A stretch of DNA of 64,000 nt, from the NCBI RefSeq assembly GCF_007625075.1, contig NZ_QMIE01000002.1, positions 311,873-375,872 on the forward strand, given 5' to 3'. Source of the stretch: Oceanidesulfovibrio indonesiensis. Lineage in GTDB: Bacteria; Desulfobacterota; Desulfovibrionia; Desulfovibrionales; Desulfovibrionaceae. The notes beneath the pieces were generated by a model that made no database searches, was not told where the DNA came from, and saw only the letters and a list, made by a program, of their open reading frames with translations. Numbering within the stretch: position 1 is the stretch's first letter; the number at the start of each line of letters is the position of its first letter. Position numbers and translations under genes: made by a program. Positions 33,822 through 42,932 of the stretch are shown here, in pieces.

Positions 33822-35141
33822 CTAGGCGTCGTTCTTCTCCGATTCGGCCGGTTTCGCGCGGTTGCGCACATCCGGGTTGAAATATCCGAACTCCAGCCAG
33901 GGGCAACGCTTCTTCAAACGCTTGCGGAAATTGATGAACCCCATGCTGGGGCCGAGCCCGCCGCTTTCGGCCAGGGCCTCGTGCGCCACGCCCACGTAGA
34001 GTTCGGGGTCAAGGTTCAGGTTGCGCATCTGGATGAAGTCCACGCGGTGGCGCTCCACCAGGTCACCAAGCGCCTCGAATTCGTCTTCGGTATCGCTCAC
34101 ACCCGGGAAAAACAGAAAGTTCAGGGAGATGAACAGGCCGTGCGCACGCGCCCGGGCTATGGATTCCTTCACGTCGTCCAGGGTATAACCTCTGGGACGG
34201 TAATACGCGCTGTACAGGGCAGGCCGCACGCTGTTCAGGCTCACGCGGATGGAGTCGATGCCGGCCTGGGCCAGCGTATCCACGGCGTCCGGGAGGCTGG
34301 CGTTCGTATTCACGTTCACCGTGCCCACGCCGCCGGCCTCGCGGTAGCGGCGCACGGCCTCGGCTATGGTGTCCGCCTCGGTGAGCGGCTCGCCTTCGCA
34401 GCCCTGGCCGAAGGAGTGTATGGGCTTTTTGGCGCGGGTGTCGTGATGGGACATGACCTCGAATATCTCGTCCGCCGTGGGGGTGAAGTCCAGTCGATCC
34501 TGCGTTGCCGGAAAGCCTGAGTCTTCGGCCTGCAGGGAGATGCAGCCGATGCAGCGGGCGTTGCACCGTCGCGACGTGGGCAGAGGCGCCTCGAAGCGGC
34601 CCAGGGCGAGGTTCCGCGCGGCCGGGCAGCAGGTTTCCAGCGCGCAGCCCGCCAGGTGGCGCACCAGCCGGTTCCTGGGAAACTTTTTGATGAGCGCCTG
34701 CGCGCCCTGGGTGATGCGGCTGTCCCGGATGCCGGAGAATATCTGCCGGCGGTCAGTGTCCACCTGCTTGGCGGCCACGTAAAACCGGCCGTTGGCGTAG
34801 CCCACGGAGGCGTACGAGAACATGGGCAGCGGCGGTGCCGGTGCGTCGTCTTCGCCGTAAGCCCAGGCGGCAATGCCCGTGACGGTATAGCCGGGACAGA
34901 CGAACGCGGCCACGGCGGTTTCGTCCGTGGCCTCCATGCCGCCTTCGGGATCCAGGCCCAATGCATGCCGGCCGGGCAGGAGATACAGCCGGCTCTCGTC
35001 CGGCAGAGGGGTCAACTCGTCCGGACGGGGTAGAGTGAACTCCTCGCCGCGGCGGCAGAGCATGAGCAGATCGGGATGGTCGTAGATGTTGCCGTCCTCG
35101 TCCGCGAAAACGAGCTGGGGGCGTATGTGTTTGGCAGCCAT
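33822..35141 (-). CDS. Radical SAM protein of unknown substrate
   Basis: The 439-residue protein has an N-terminal region of about 185 residues with no recognised domain and a cysteine group C166/C171/C172 (GCALETCCPAARN). The radical SAM core follows with C193-X3-C197-X2-C200 (RRCNARCIGC). Further core motifs are FGQGCEGEPLTE, TVNVNTNASLPDAVD and SIRVSLNSVRP. The extra cysteines may bind an auxiliary cluster. No peptide precursor or other maturation genes are adjacent. The next gene on the left is a convergent PilZ gene 15 bases away. The function is not assigned. Confidence 0.82.
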   Translation of the reverse strand: MAAKHIRPQLVFADEDGNIYDHPDLLMLCRRGEEFTLPRPDELTPLPDESRLYLLPGRHALGLDPEGGMEATDETAVAAFVCPGYTVTGIAAWAYGEDDAPAPPLPMFSYASVGYANGRFYVAAKQVDTDRRQIFSGIRDSRITQGAQALIKKFPRNRLVRHLAGCALETCCPAARNLALGRFEAPLPTSRRCNARCIGCISLQAEDSGFPATQDRLDFTPTADEIFEVMSHHDTRAKKPIHSFGQGCEGEPLTEADTIAEAVRRYREAGGVGTVNVNTNASLPDAVDTLAQAGIDSIRVSLNSVRPALYSAYYRPRGYTLDDVKESIARARAHGLFISLNFLFFPGVSDTEDEFEALGDLVERHRVDFIQMRNLNLDPELYVGVAHEALAESGGLGPSMGFINFRKRLKKRCPWLEFGYFNPDVRNRAKPAESEKNDA

Positions 35142-35244
35142 TTTGCTTTGCTTTCTATGTGCTTTATGTTAAGGAGCTTAGGGAGTTGAAAGGCATATCG
35201 GGACACGGCCCGAGCTTCCCCTCCACCTCACCGGACGAGAGCCC

Positions 35245-37914
35245 ATGGATTTTTCCTCAATACTCGCACAAAGCGAAGTTGTCGTACTCGTATTTTTGCT
35301 CCTGTGTTTCGTGGGCCTGCTGCTGATCTTCTACATAACGTATCGCGCATTGAGCAACCTCCGCGAGGAGCTCCAGAACCAGCTTGATATCGCATCGGCA
35401 CGGCTGGAGCGACTCGAACGAGCGATGAACGCGAGCGCAGCGGCGGCATTGAGCGAGACTCAGGGTGCGCAGTCTCTGGGCGAGCTTCTGGATGACGAAG
35501 CGCCGGAGCCCGCGCCCGAACCGCGCCAGGAAACTGAGCCGCGCGGGGCACCGAAAGCCGTGGGCTCAGAGGTGTGCGCCGAGCCTGTATCAGAACGGGC
35601 TGAGAGTCCGCGTCAAAAACACATCGATACAGAAGAACTCGCCCTGCTGGAAGCCGAAGCGTTGTCCGGCCAACTTCGGGAAGGCATCTTCGCCGCCTCC
35701 GCAACCGGCGCTGTAAGCGCTCGGACCGCTTGGGATGAAGAAGAGGATGCGGAGGCCTCCACCCCTGCGGCGCCCCCCATCCCCGAAGAGGAAACGGACT
35801 GGTCCGAGATCGATCTTTCCGAAACCGCAATCGAGTTCGACGATGCGGACCTGGAGGACGAGGAGGAACCTCCCGCGGGGACTGCGGCGCCGGAGCTCGA
35901 ATCCGAGGACGCTGATGCGCACGAACTGCTTCTCGACCTGAGCGAGGAGGGCGACGATGCCCGGCTCGGGTCCACGATGGATTTCGAGGAGGAAGGCGCC
36001 TTCGGTTCGTTGGATGAAAGCCTGGATTCTGATGAAATGGAAGGCGACGAGATCGCGGCAGCGAATGAGTGGAGCGAGCCTCTTGAAACGGAGGAAGAGC
36101 TTGCCTTCGACGGGACGATCGATTTCGAAGACATTTCCGAAGATGACATAGCCGTTGCCGGGGCAATGCAAGCTCCGGACTCCGGACAACGCGAAGTGCA
36201 GCTGACCTTGGACGAACCGGTCAGCGAATCGATGGTCGACGAGCTTTCATTGGGCGATGCACTGGTTCTCGATGAACTGGAGGAGCCTGGGCCTGCGCCC
36301 GAGTCCGCAGCAGAGGCCGGGGAGTTGGAAGGCGAGATGTCGCTGGACGAGGCCCTGATCTTCGAGGAATCCGACGAGCCGGCGTCAGCGGCGCCGTCCC
36401 CTGCGCCCGAGTCCGCAGCAGAGGCCGGGGAGTTGGAGGGCGCAATATCGCTGGACGAGGACCTGATCTTCGAGGAATCCGACGAGCCGGCGTCAGCGGC
36501 GCCGTCCCCTGCGCCCGAGTCCGCAGCAGAGGGCGGGGAGTTGGAAGGCGAGATATCGCTGGACGAGGCCCTGATATTCGAGGAAGCCGACGAGCCGACG
36601 TCAGCGGCGCCGTCTCTCTCTACCGCAGAACCTGTTGTGAAAGGGGCGACGCGCGCCGGCCCTTTCACCATGTCCGGCGATGAGGACGACGATCTGGTAT
36701 TTGAAGGCTTGGACAAGGGGTTTGCTCCCGAGTCCGGGGAGTCGGAAGGCGCGGAACACAAGGAGCCTTCCCTTGCTGGGGCAATGCTCCTGGACGAGGA
36801 GGGGGGCGGAGAGGCGGAGTCGCCCGAGCTCGAGGACCGGGTCGAAGCTGCCGGCGGGGCCAAGCCGTCCAAACGGATAGTCTCCATCGAAGACGACGAC
36901 TACGAGTTCGACAACCCGAGCGAGACCATGATCCTTCTCGACGAGGACATGGGGCCGGCTCGTCGCGCCTTTGTGGAGGAAGAAGACGACGCCGAGGGCG
37001 AAGAAATCGGCGGACAGGCATTGTTCGAAGAGCTTGAGCGCGAGGGCGGACCGGCCGAAGAGTTTGCGGCAGCCTCCCCGGAAACGCTGTTCTGGACCGG
37101 CGATGATGACGCCCCGATCTACTTCGGCGACGAAGATGACGCAGAAACGATAGCCCAGCCCTTTGTCTCGCAGGCACAGGATGTCACTGCGGAGCACCCG
37201 GCACGGGAAACGGCCGGCAGCCTGGCGGTGGACGAAACGCCGGTCGAGTCCGAAGAGCCAGTCCAGCAGAGGCACCCCGTGCTGGATGAGACTGTGCCCG
37301 AGCCGGAAGCTGAAGGACTCGACCTTGATGTGGAAATGGCCCTGAACGAGACTTTTCTTGAGGAGGACCTGCTCTACCTGGAAGGGCTGATGAAAGACAC
37401 CCGGGAGGAGGCCGGCAACACCGGGGACGCGGTCCGGAAACCGGCGGCGTCCACGGCGTCTACCCGGGAGCCGGCCGGATACTCCGGTGGCGCGAAGTCC
37501 GCGGATCCTCTCGGAGACGATGATATCGTGTTCGAGGATATAGGCGAGCTCGACGCCGTCGATGTGGTGGAGCCTTTCGAGCCATCCGCGGGCGAAGGGT
37601 CGTTCGCGGACGAGGATTCAGAGGACTTCATGCTGGAGGAGGAGAACATCGAGTTCGGGATGCCCATTTCCCCGGGGTCGTCTGCGGCGCCATATCTGAG
37701 CGGCGATGACGACATCTTTTTCGAGGATGCGACAGAGGCCGAGGCCGTTCGCCCGCCGGTATCCTACGAAGCGAAAATCGAACCGTTGCACGGCGGCGAC
37801 GCCGGCACCGGCGGTAGCGAGGCGGACGACGACATGGTCATCGATTTCGAGCAGGACATCGCCGCACTGGAAGATATGCTGGACCAGACCAAGAAGAAAC
37901 CGAACGACGAATAG
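35245..37914 (+). CDS. Large acidic membrane-anchored protein with internal repeats
   Basis: The 889-residue protein has one membrane helix at about 11-33 (VVVLVFLLLCFVGLLLIFYI) followed by a short coiled coil (LREELQNQLDIASARLERLERAM). The remaining 820 residues are very rich in Glu, Asp, Ala, Ser and Pro and probably disordered. Short hydrophobic-acidic motifs of the type DDDIVFEDIGELD, LDEALIFEE and DDDIFFED recur through the chain. Three 36-residue units are nearly identical (bases 36292-36615). No catalytic domain is visible. The tail is predicted to be cytoplasmic. Such acidic linear motifs could be docking sites for a partner protein; this is inference. A terminator follows. Confidence 0.75.
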   Translation: MDFSSILAQSEVVVLVFLLLCFVGLLLIFYITYRALSNLREELQNQLDIASARLERLERAMNASAAAALSETQGAQSLGELLDDEAPEPAPEPRQETEPRGAPKAVGSEVCAEPVSERAESPRQKHIDTEELALLEAEALSGQLREGIFAASATGAVSARTAWDEEEDAEASTPAAPPIPEEETDWSEIDLSETAIEFDDADLEDEEEPPAGTAAPELESEDADAHELLLDLSEEGDDARLGSTMDFEEEGAFGSLDESLDSDEMEGDEIAAANEWSEPLETEEELAFDGTIDFEDISEDDIAVAGAMQAPDSGQREVQLTLDEPVSESMVDELSLGDALVLDELEEPGPAPESAAEAGELEGEMSLDEALIFEESDEPASAAPSPAPESAAEAGELEGAISLDEDLIFEESDEPASAAPSPAPESAAEGGELEGEISLDEALIFEEADEPTSAAPSLSTAEPVVKGATRAGPFTMSGDEDDDLVFEGLDKGFAPESGESEGAEHKEPSLAGAMLLDEEGGGEAESPELEDRVEAAGGAKPSKRIVSIEDDDYEFDNPSETMILLDEDMGPARRAFVEEEDDAEGEEIGGQALFEELEREGGPAEEFAAASPETLFWTGDDDAPIYFGDEDDAETIAQPFVSQAQDVTAEHPARETAGSLAVDETPVESEEPVQQRHPVLDETVPEPEAEGLDLDVEMALNETFLEEDLLYLEGLMKDTREEAGNTGDAVRKPAASTASTREPAGYSGGAKSADPLGDDDIVFEDIGELDAVDVVEPFEPSAGEGSFADEDSEDFMLEEENIEFGMPISPGSSAAPYLSGDDDIFFEDATEAEAVRPPVSYEAKIEPLHGGDAGTGGSEADDDMVIDFEQDIAALEDMLDQTKKKPNDE
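36292..36615 (+). repeat. Three tandem 108-bp repeats inside the acidic protein gene
   Basis: Units begin at 36292, 36400 and 36508, each 108 bases and in frame, encoding PAPESAAEAGELEGE followed by a LDEALIFEESDEP-type motif. The first two copies differ at few positions; the third has more changes near its end. The near-identity at DNA level implies recent duplication. Confidence 0.9.
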
Positions 37915-37981
37915 AAGCTGTTTCCGGGAGCAGAATACTCCTGCATTTTTGCTCCCCGGCTACATCGTGCATTGCATGCAG

Positions 37982-38013
37982 AAAGGGCGCCCCCGCGATG
38001 GAGGCGCCCTTTT
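37982..38013. terminator. Bidirectional-type terminator between convergent genes
   Basis: AAAGGGCGCC (37982-37991) pairs with GGCGCCCTTT (38003-38012) with flanking A and T runs, so it can serve the plus-strand acidic protein gene and the minus-strand gene ending at 38043. Confidence 0.85.
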
Positions 38014-38042
38014 ATACATAAGAGGATGCGCAGTCGTGCAGG

Positions 38043-38885
38043 TCAATAGTTCGTTATGGAGAGGGAGCCGTCATCCTTGGAATCCATGTCGAACCGTCTG
38101 GCCGGGCGCTGGGTTCCGTTGTCCCCGGTCTGGTCGCCGTTCTGCTGCTGAATGCGTACGGACCACTCCCCGGCGGCGAGCACCTGCAGAGAGTAGACGC
38201 CTTCTTCTTCCACGTCGATCCGCTTGGAGCCTGTGCTGTAGGTGAGCAGTTCGAACAGGAAGTCCAGGGGCTTGCCGTCTTCGTTGAGCAACTGCACGGT
38301 GATGGGGTCGCTGGGCGTATAGTACACGGAGAATCGCGCGGAACCCTCGAACAGCTTGAAGGAAACGGTGCCGCACTCGCCGCTGCCGGATACCTCCTTG
38401 CCGCGCAGGGTGTTTTCGATTCTGGAGCAGGCGTTGCGCTCCTGCAACGCGCCGGAGGGCGCGCCCTCTTCGTTCGTGTCATCCGCATTTGCCTCGGGCT
38501 CTTCGTCCTGTGGCTGCATTTCCACAGCGCCTTCCTCGGTGAACTCGAAGGTAAAGGAACCGGGATCGGCAGTGAATCGGCCGTAGCTGGCGTCTATTGG
38601 CTTGCGCTCGCCGGGGCTCATGGTGCCCAGATTCTGTCTGGTGGACCACAACGGGGCGCCGCTTTCCTCGCCGATGGCTGTGATGGTCACGCGCACATTG
38701 CGGCGTGTCCTGTTCTCGGTATTGACGATGAAGCCTGCGAGGTTGCGGTCCGCCGTGAGCTCGAAACCCTCGTAGCGAAACCCTCCGCCGGCGTCGCCGC
38801 TGAAAGCGCCGGCCGGTCCGGCAAATACGCACAACAGCAAAGCCGCTGCAATGGCAAGGGTGGAAAGTCCGGGACGCGTCGTCAT
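38043..38885 (-). CDS. Secreted protein of unknown function
   Basis: The 280-residue protein has a Sec signal peptide (TLAIAAALLLCVFAGPAGAFS). The mature part has a first domain with NLAGFIVNTENRTRRNVRVTIT, which resembles a beta-sandwich of the FxLYD type. An acidic linker (about 145-165) follows, and then a C-terminal beta-rich region with FSVYYTPSD and GVYSLQVLAAGEWSVRIQQ. The latter half resembles exported domains that carry a lipid- or ligand-binding jelly roll, but no family is assigned. GAGGAA precedes the ATG at 38885. It lies 125 bases after the lipoprotein gene on the same strand, with a hairpin (38973-39000) between them. Confidence 0.75.
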   Translation of the reverse strand: MTTRPGLSTLAIAAALLLCVFAGPAGAFSGDAGGGFRYEGFELTADRNLAGFIVNTENRTRRNVRVTITAIGEESGAPLWSTRQNLGTMSPGERKPIDASYGRFTADPGSFTFEFTEEGAVEMQPQDEEPEANADDTNEEGAPSGALQERNACSRIENTLRGKEVSGSGECGTVSFKLFEGSARFSVYYTPSDPITVQLLNEDGKPLDFLFELLTYSTGSKRIDVEEEGVYSLQVLAAGEWSVRIQQQNGDQTGDNGTQRPARRFDMDSKDDGSLSITNY

Positions 38886-39010
38886 GATGGTTCCTCGTGG
38901 AAATCTTGCGCGCATGGAGCGCGCCGGGCAATGCCGGGACGAGCCACCCAACGCGGCTGCATCCGTTTGGTGGGCTTTCCGGAGCAGGCGGCGGAAAGCC
39001 TGTCAACGAG

Positions 39011-39292
39011 CTAGAAGCTCATCATATCCTTGCTTTCCAGATAGCCGTAACCATCGAACGTGAGCACCATGTTCCGCTCCCTGGTGATAACTCCGGAAGC
39101 GGACCAGGTGCAGCTTTGGCCACCGTCTGAAAACTCCTGGCAGGCCAGAGGCTCTCCGTAGTCCTTCACCGCGTCTTCGTAGGTATACGAGCCCACGCGG
39201 GACTGCCAGTCGATCTCATTGGAAGAAAACCAACCGCACCCGGAAACGGAGAGGGCGGCGACAAGGACGAGGCACGGAAAAATGCGGCGCAT
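39011..39292 (-). CDS. Small lipoprotein
   Basis: A 93-residue lipoprotein with lipobox S16-V17-S18-G-C (LSVSGC) and a mature part of about 74 residues. The pattern DAVKDYGEPLACQEFSDGG followed by a W-S and a final NMVLTFDGYGYLES recalls the compact SmpA/BamE fold (helix then three strands), which is structural guesswork. Two cysteines in the mature part may form a disulfide. AAGGAG precedes the ATG. It follows the cysteine-rich protein gene by nine bases, so the two share an operon. Confidence 0.78.
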   Translation of the reverse strand: MRRIFPCLVLVAALSVSGCGWFSSNEIDWQSRVGSYTYEDAVKDYGEPLACQEFSDGGQSCTWSASGVITRERNMVLTFDGYGYLESKDMMSF

Positions 39293-39301
39293 TCAGGCTC
39301 C

Positions 39302-39646
39302 TTAATTGTGGCGCAGGCGGGCTTGCCGATTGCAGTAGAGGTTTACCTGCCGGGCGGCATTATTATCCGTTGCCGTGGGCATGTGTTTCTTGATGCAGTC
39401 GATTCGCTTTTCCGGCCAGCGGTAGCATTGGTTGCCGCCAGTGTCGTCTTCGGAGCACACGCAGGCGGCCTTCAGGGCGTTGCGCGCAAGGCGCGGTTGC
39501 CCTGTAAAGGTGTATTTCCCGATACACTGATCCACATCGGAGCTGAATGCCGTGGCTTTCCCGGGCCCCCACAGGAGCGCGGCAGCACAGACGACGAGCA
39601 TGAGAGCAAGAGATTTGCGCCTCAAAGAAAGCGAGTACTGATGCAT
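39302..39646 (-). CDS. Small secreted cysteine-rich protein
   Basis: The 114-residue protein has a signal peptide (SLALMLVVCAAALLWGPGKATA) and about 80 mature residues with six cysteines (DQC, AAC-V-C, NQC, DC, YC), consistent with up to three disulfides. No family is recognised. CGGAGAA precedes the ATG. It is the first gene of a pair with the small lipoprotein gene; both should act in the periplasm or at the outer membrane. Confidence 0.72.
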   Translation of the reverse strand: MHQYSLSLRRKSLALMLVVCAAALLWGPGKATAFSSDVDQCIGKYTFTGQPRLARNALKAACVCSEDDTGGNQCYRWPEKRIDCIKKHMPTATDNNAARQVNLYCNRQARLRHN

Positions 39647-39742
39647 TCATGTTCTCCGAAGTTTCCGCGTGTGAAGCCCAACTGCCGACATCGCTGTGAA
39701 AATAACAGGATGTGGCGGTGCGTGTCCAGCGTTGACAGACAC

Positions 39743-40234
39743 TTAGCGCTTCATGTTCACATACTGCAAGGGCAGGCCGAAGTCTTTCTGGTTGAGCAGC
39801 TGGATGACTTCCTGCAAATCGTCGATCTTCTTGCCGGTCACGCGGACCTGGTCGTCCTGTATCGCTGGCTGGACCTTGAGTTTGGTGGCCTTGATGGCCT
39901 TGACGATGGCCTGGGCTTTCTCCTTCTCAATGCCTTCCTGGATGACGGCTTCCTGCCTCAGGCGGCCGCCGGAGATTCCTTCCGGTTCTTTGAACTCCAG
40001 GCTTTTGGGCTCCACAGAGCGGCGAACGAGATGCGCGATGAGCATATCCTTCAGGGCCTTCAGCTTCATGTCGTCGCCGGTTTCCAGAACGACCTTCTTG
40101 TCCTTGCGGTTCAGTTCCACCGTGGTCTCCACGCCGCGGAAATCATACCGTGTGGCGATTTCCTTGGCCGTGTTGTTCACGGCGTTGTCCACTTCCTGCA
40201 AATCGACCTTGCTGACAACATCCATGGAGGGCAT
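39743..40234 (-). CDS. yajQ: YajQ family nucleotide-binding protein
   Basis: The 163-residue protein matches YajQ over its whole length: [21 protein letters not shown] at the N-terminus, [31 protein letters not shown] and the C-terminal [29 protein letters not shown]. YajQ proteins bind nucleotides; in Xanthomonas and Pseudomonas a homolog binds c-di-GMP and acts on transcription (family knowledge). AAAGGAG precedes the ATG. The gene is 18 bases downstream of the M48 protease gene on the same strand. Confidence 0.95.
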   Translation of the reverse strand: MPSMDVVSKVDLQEVDNAVNNTAKEIATRYDFRGVETTVELNRKDKKVVLETGDDMKLKALKDMLIAHLVRRSVEPKSLEFKEPEGISGGRLRQEAVIQEGIEKEKAQAIVKAIKATKLKVQPAIQDDQVRVTGKKIDDLQEVIQLLNQKDFGLPLQYVNMKR

Positions 40235-40252
40235 GGGCAGCTCCTTTAAATA

Positions 40253-42283
40253 TCAGATAGTTGTATGAACAGTTTGTCCGGGTAGCAGGGGGGGCATGGG
40301 AAGGTCAAGGCCTTCCGCCACCCCGCGCAGCACGATTCCCTGCCGCACCGCAACGATGCCGTCGGCCATGATGACGGCAGCCGACGCTTCCAGCAACTGC
40401 TTTTTCCATGGCGGCGTCAGAAGCTCAAGCTTGTTGAGGGCGCTGTCCAGCGCGACGAGGGTGCAGTCTTCATGGGGCAGTAGTTGTATGCCGGAAATGT
40501 CCAGGAGCTCCAACCCCTTGTCAAAGGAGTGTTGAGTGGCGGCGCGGCGTTTGTCCGGGTCCTCGATGCGACGGCCCAGGTGCGCGAGGCAGGACAGCAG
40601 GACCTCCACATAGCGGATGACCGGCGCGAATCCCACCACCTTCATCGGCACATCCCTATTGGCGTCGAAGAACGGCGCGATGCGTCTGATGAGAACGCGG
40701 TGGATCATCCATTCCGTGAGGTCCACGCGCCGATCCGCGTTGATGAGCATGGTGACCGCTTCCTTGAACACGGCGTAGGTCTCACGCGGCATGCGGCGCA
40801 GCGCCGGAACGGCCATATCCAGCAGGAGCTGGCGCAGCGCCGGAACGTGGATATCCCCGGCTTCAAAGAATTCCACGACCTGATCGTGGCAGCGGATGTC
40901 CGTGAGCAGCAGCAGTCCGTCCAACTGGCGTGCGCGGACGGCATCGTCCGAGGAAAGAAGCAGTGCGAACACCAGGCTGCGGGCGTGCTCCGGATTGCGA
41001 GTCGTCTGGAGGAGCCACGGAGGCAGACTGGCCATCAGCGTGCGGGCGTAGTCCAGACAGGCCGCTTCCAGAGAGCCCACCTCGCGGGAAACGGCCTCGG
41101 GTTCCGAGCCGTCGCCGCCGCAGCGTTCGCCGGTTTCAGAAGAATCGGCTTGAGGCTGAACGTGCGCGCCGAGGGCGAGCAGGCCAGGAACCTCCCGCCT
41201 GCTGGCCATGGCCAGCGACCGTCTGGTTTCTTCGTCCACCACTGGGAAAGCGCCGTCCCAGGCAGGGTCCAGCCGGCGGATGCGTTGCTCCAGGGTGGGA
41301 TGCGTGGCGAACAGCCGGCGGAAAATGGTGCTACGGGCCTGACCGATAAAGAGGTGGCTCGCCTCCTCGGCCCGGCTGCTTTCCAGTTGGGAGCCGATGG
41401 ACCATCCGCCCATTTTTTTGAGCGCGCCGATGATGGCGGACGGATTGCGGGTGAATTGCACGGCCGAGGCGTCCGCAAGGTATTCACGCTGACGGCAGAT
41501 GGAGGCTTTGAGCAGGCTGCCGATGAACGTGCCGGCGGCGCCCACGACCATGAGCGCGAGGCCGCCCAGCACACCGGGAAAAAAGGACCGGCCGTCGCGC
41601 ACCCTGCGTGAAACGAGGCCGCCGTACCCCAACGAGCGCAGGAAGATGCGGCGGCCGAAAACGCCCATGACGGTGACGCCGTGGATCAGCCCGATGAGCC
41701 GGATGTTCAGGCGCATGTCGCCGTAGAGCACGTGGGACAGTTCGTGGGCGATGACGCCTTGCAGTTCATCGCGATCCAGCAATTCCGCCGCGCCCTTGGT
41801 CACGCCGATGACGGCGGTTTGCGGTCTGTACCCGGCGGCAAAAGCGTTGATGCCTTCCTCGTGTCCAAGAATGTAGACGGGCGGAGAGGGGATGCCGGCG
41901 GCTATGGCCGTCTCCTCCGTCACGTTGAGGATTTTGCGATACGTGGGATCGGTGGTGTCAACGGGAATGAGCGTGCCGCCAAGCATGCTGGCCAGGGAGT
42001 CGCCCCCGCCGCGGCGCAACTCGTTGATTCTGGCCAGGGAGAGGCCGAGAGTGACCGTGCCGGTAACAAATGCGGTGACCGCCATGATCTTGTTGAAGTC
42101 GCGAACTATCCAGTACTGTCCGTCATTTGGGAGAAAGCCGGAGATGATCGCGATGGCCGCGGCCACGATGAGGCAGACCATGGCCACGATGCCGAATCCG
42201 GCGATGACGAAATAGAACACCAGGCTTCCGGTGTTGCGCCGGGCCTGTTCCTGACGGGCAAAGAAATCCATGGCCTTCGACAT
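40253..42283 (-). CDS. M48 family (HtpX-like) membrane protease with C-terminal extension
   Basis: The 676-residue protein has two membrane helices at about 20-50 and 65-85, then an M48 zinc metalloprotease domain with H180-E181-L-S-H184 and the downstream zinc ligand in CRQREYLADASA. A further membrane segment lies near 235-260. After residue 350 comes an extension of about 320 residues that HtpX lacks. It has helical repeats and near its end resembles a TerB-like bundle (AVTMLINADRRVDLTEWM, AAVIMADGIVAVRQG). The gene sits 20 bases from a lemA gene; LemA-M48 pairing is common. It probably performs envelope protein quality control. AAGGAC precedes the ATG at 42283. Confidence 0.88.
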   Translation of the reverse strand: MSKAMDFFARQEQARRNTGSLVFYFVIAGFGIVAMVCLIVAAAIAIISGFLPNDGQYWIVRDFNKIMAVTAFVTGTVTLGLSLARINELRRGGGDSLASMLGGTLIPVDTTDPTYRKILNVTEETAIAAGIPSPPVYILGHEEGINAFAAGYRPQTAVIGVTKGAAELLDRDELQGVIAHELSHVLYGDMRLNIRLIGLIHGVTVMGVFGRRIFLRSLGYGGLVSRRVRDGRSFFPGVLGGLALMVVGAAGTFIGSLLKASICRQREYLADASAVQFTRNPSAIIGALKKMGGWSIGSQLESSRAEEASHLFIGQARSTIFRRLFATHPTLEQRIRRLDPAWDGAFPVVDEETRRSLAMASRREVPGLLALGAHVQPQADSSETGERCGGDGSEPEAVSREVGSLEAACLDYARTLMASLPPWLLQTTRNPEHARSLVFALLLSSDDAVRARQLDGLLLLTDIRCHDQVVEFFEAGDIHVPALRQLLLDMAVPALRRMPRETYAVFKEAVTMLINADRRVDLTEWMIHRVLIRRIAPFFDANRDVPMKVVGFAPVIRYVEVLLSCLAHLGRRIEDPDKRRAATQHSFDKGLELLDISGIQLLPHEDCTLVALDSALNKLELLTPPWKKQLLEASAAVIMADGIVAVRQGIVLRGVAEGLDLPMPPLLPGQTVHTTI

Positions 42284-42303
42284 AGGTGTCCTTGGCTGTG
42301 TCC

Positions 42304-42912
42304 TCAGGCATTCACGGCACGGGAGACTTCCAACGGCGCCGCAACGGACCGTTCGGCGAACTCCAGATAGGCCGCTTTCGAGAAACCGAGCATCCCGGCG
42401 ACGAGCAGGGCCGGGAACGACTCGCACACGGCATTGTACTGCATTGCGGAGTCGTTGTAATGTTGCCTGGCGAAGGCAATGCGGTTTTCCGCCGAAACGA
42501 GCTCTTCCATGAGCCGACCGGTGTGTTCCGCGCCCTTGAGCTCCGGGTACGCTTCCACCACGCCCACGAATTGCGACAGCGAAGCGGTGAGCGCTGATTC
42601 CGCATGTCCCAATGCGATGACGCCGGCGGCGTCATCCCAGCCGGGCAGGCCGACAAGCAGGCGGGAGGCCTCGGCTCGGGCATGGGCCACCTCTTCCAGC
42701 AGGCCGCGCTCGTGGCTCAGATATCCTTGCACCGTGGCCACGAGGTTCGGAATGAGATTGTGCCGCCGGGTGAGCTGGATGTCTATCTGCGACAGCGCGT
42801 TTTCCACACGCTGGCGCAGCGCCACGAAGCGATTGTAGGCGTATGCGGTGTAGAACGCCAGCGCGAGGAGCAGCGCTGCAAGCAGAGCCAGGGCGAGTGT
42901 GGGGCCGTCCAT
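42304..42912 (-). CDS. LemA family protein (second copy)
   Basis: The 202-residue protein has one N-terminal membrane helix (LALALLAALLLALAFYTAY) and a helical LemA domain: NRFVALRQRVENALSQIDIQLTRRHNLIPNLVATVQGYLSHE, then EAYPELKGAEHTGRLMEELVSAENRIAFARQHYND. LemA proteins have an external N-terminus and a cytoplasmic helical bundle; their function is poorly known. It lies between the DUF2207 gene (20 bases upstream) and the M48 gene (20 bases downstream). It is more diverged than the copy at 44925. Confidence 0.9.
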   Translation of the reverse strand: MDGPTLALALLAALLLALAFYTAYAYNRFVALRQRVENALSQIDIQLTRRHNLIPNLVATVQGYLSHERGLLEEVAHARAEASRLLVGLPGWDDAAGVIALGHAESALTASLSQFVGVVEAYPELKGAEHTGRLMEELVSAENRIAFARQHYNDSAMQYNAVCESFPALLVAGMLGFSKAAYLEFAERSVAAPLEVSRAVNA

Positions 42913-42932
42913 GGAAATCCTGTCGGGGCGGA

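Noticed and set aside
36292-36615. CRISPR-like array
   Set aside because: The repeats are in-frame protein-coding units of 108 bases without spacers.
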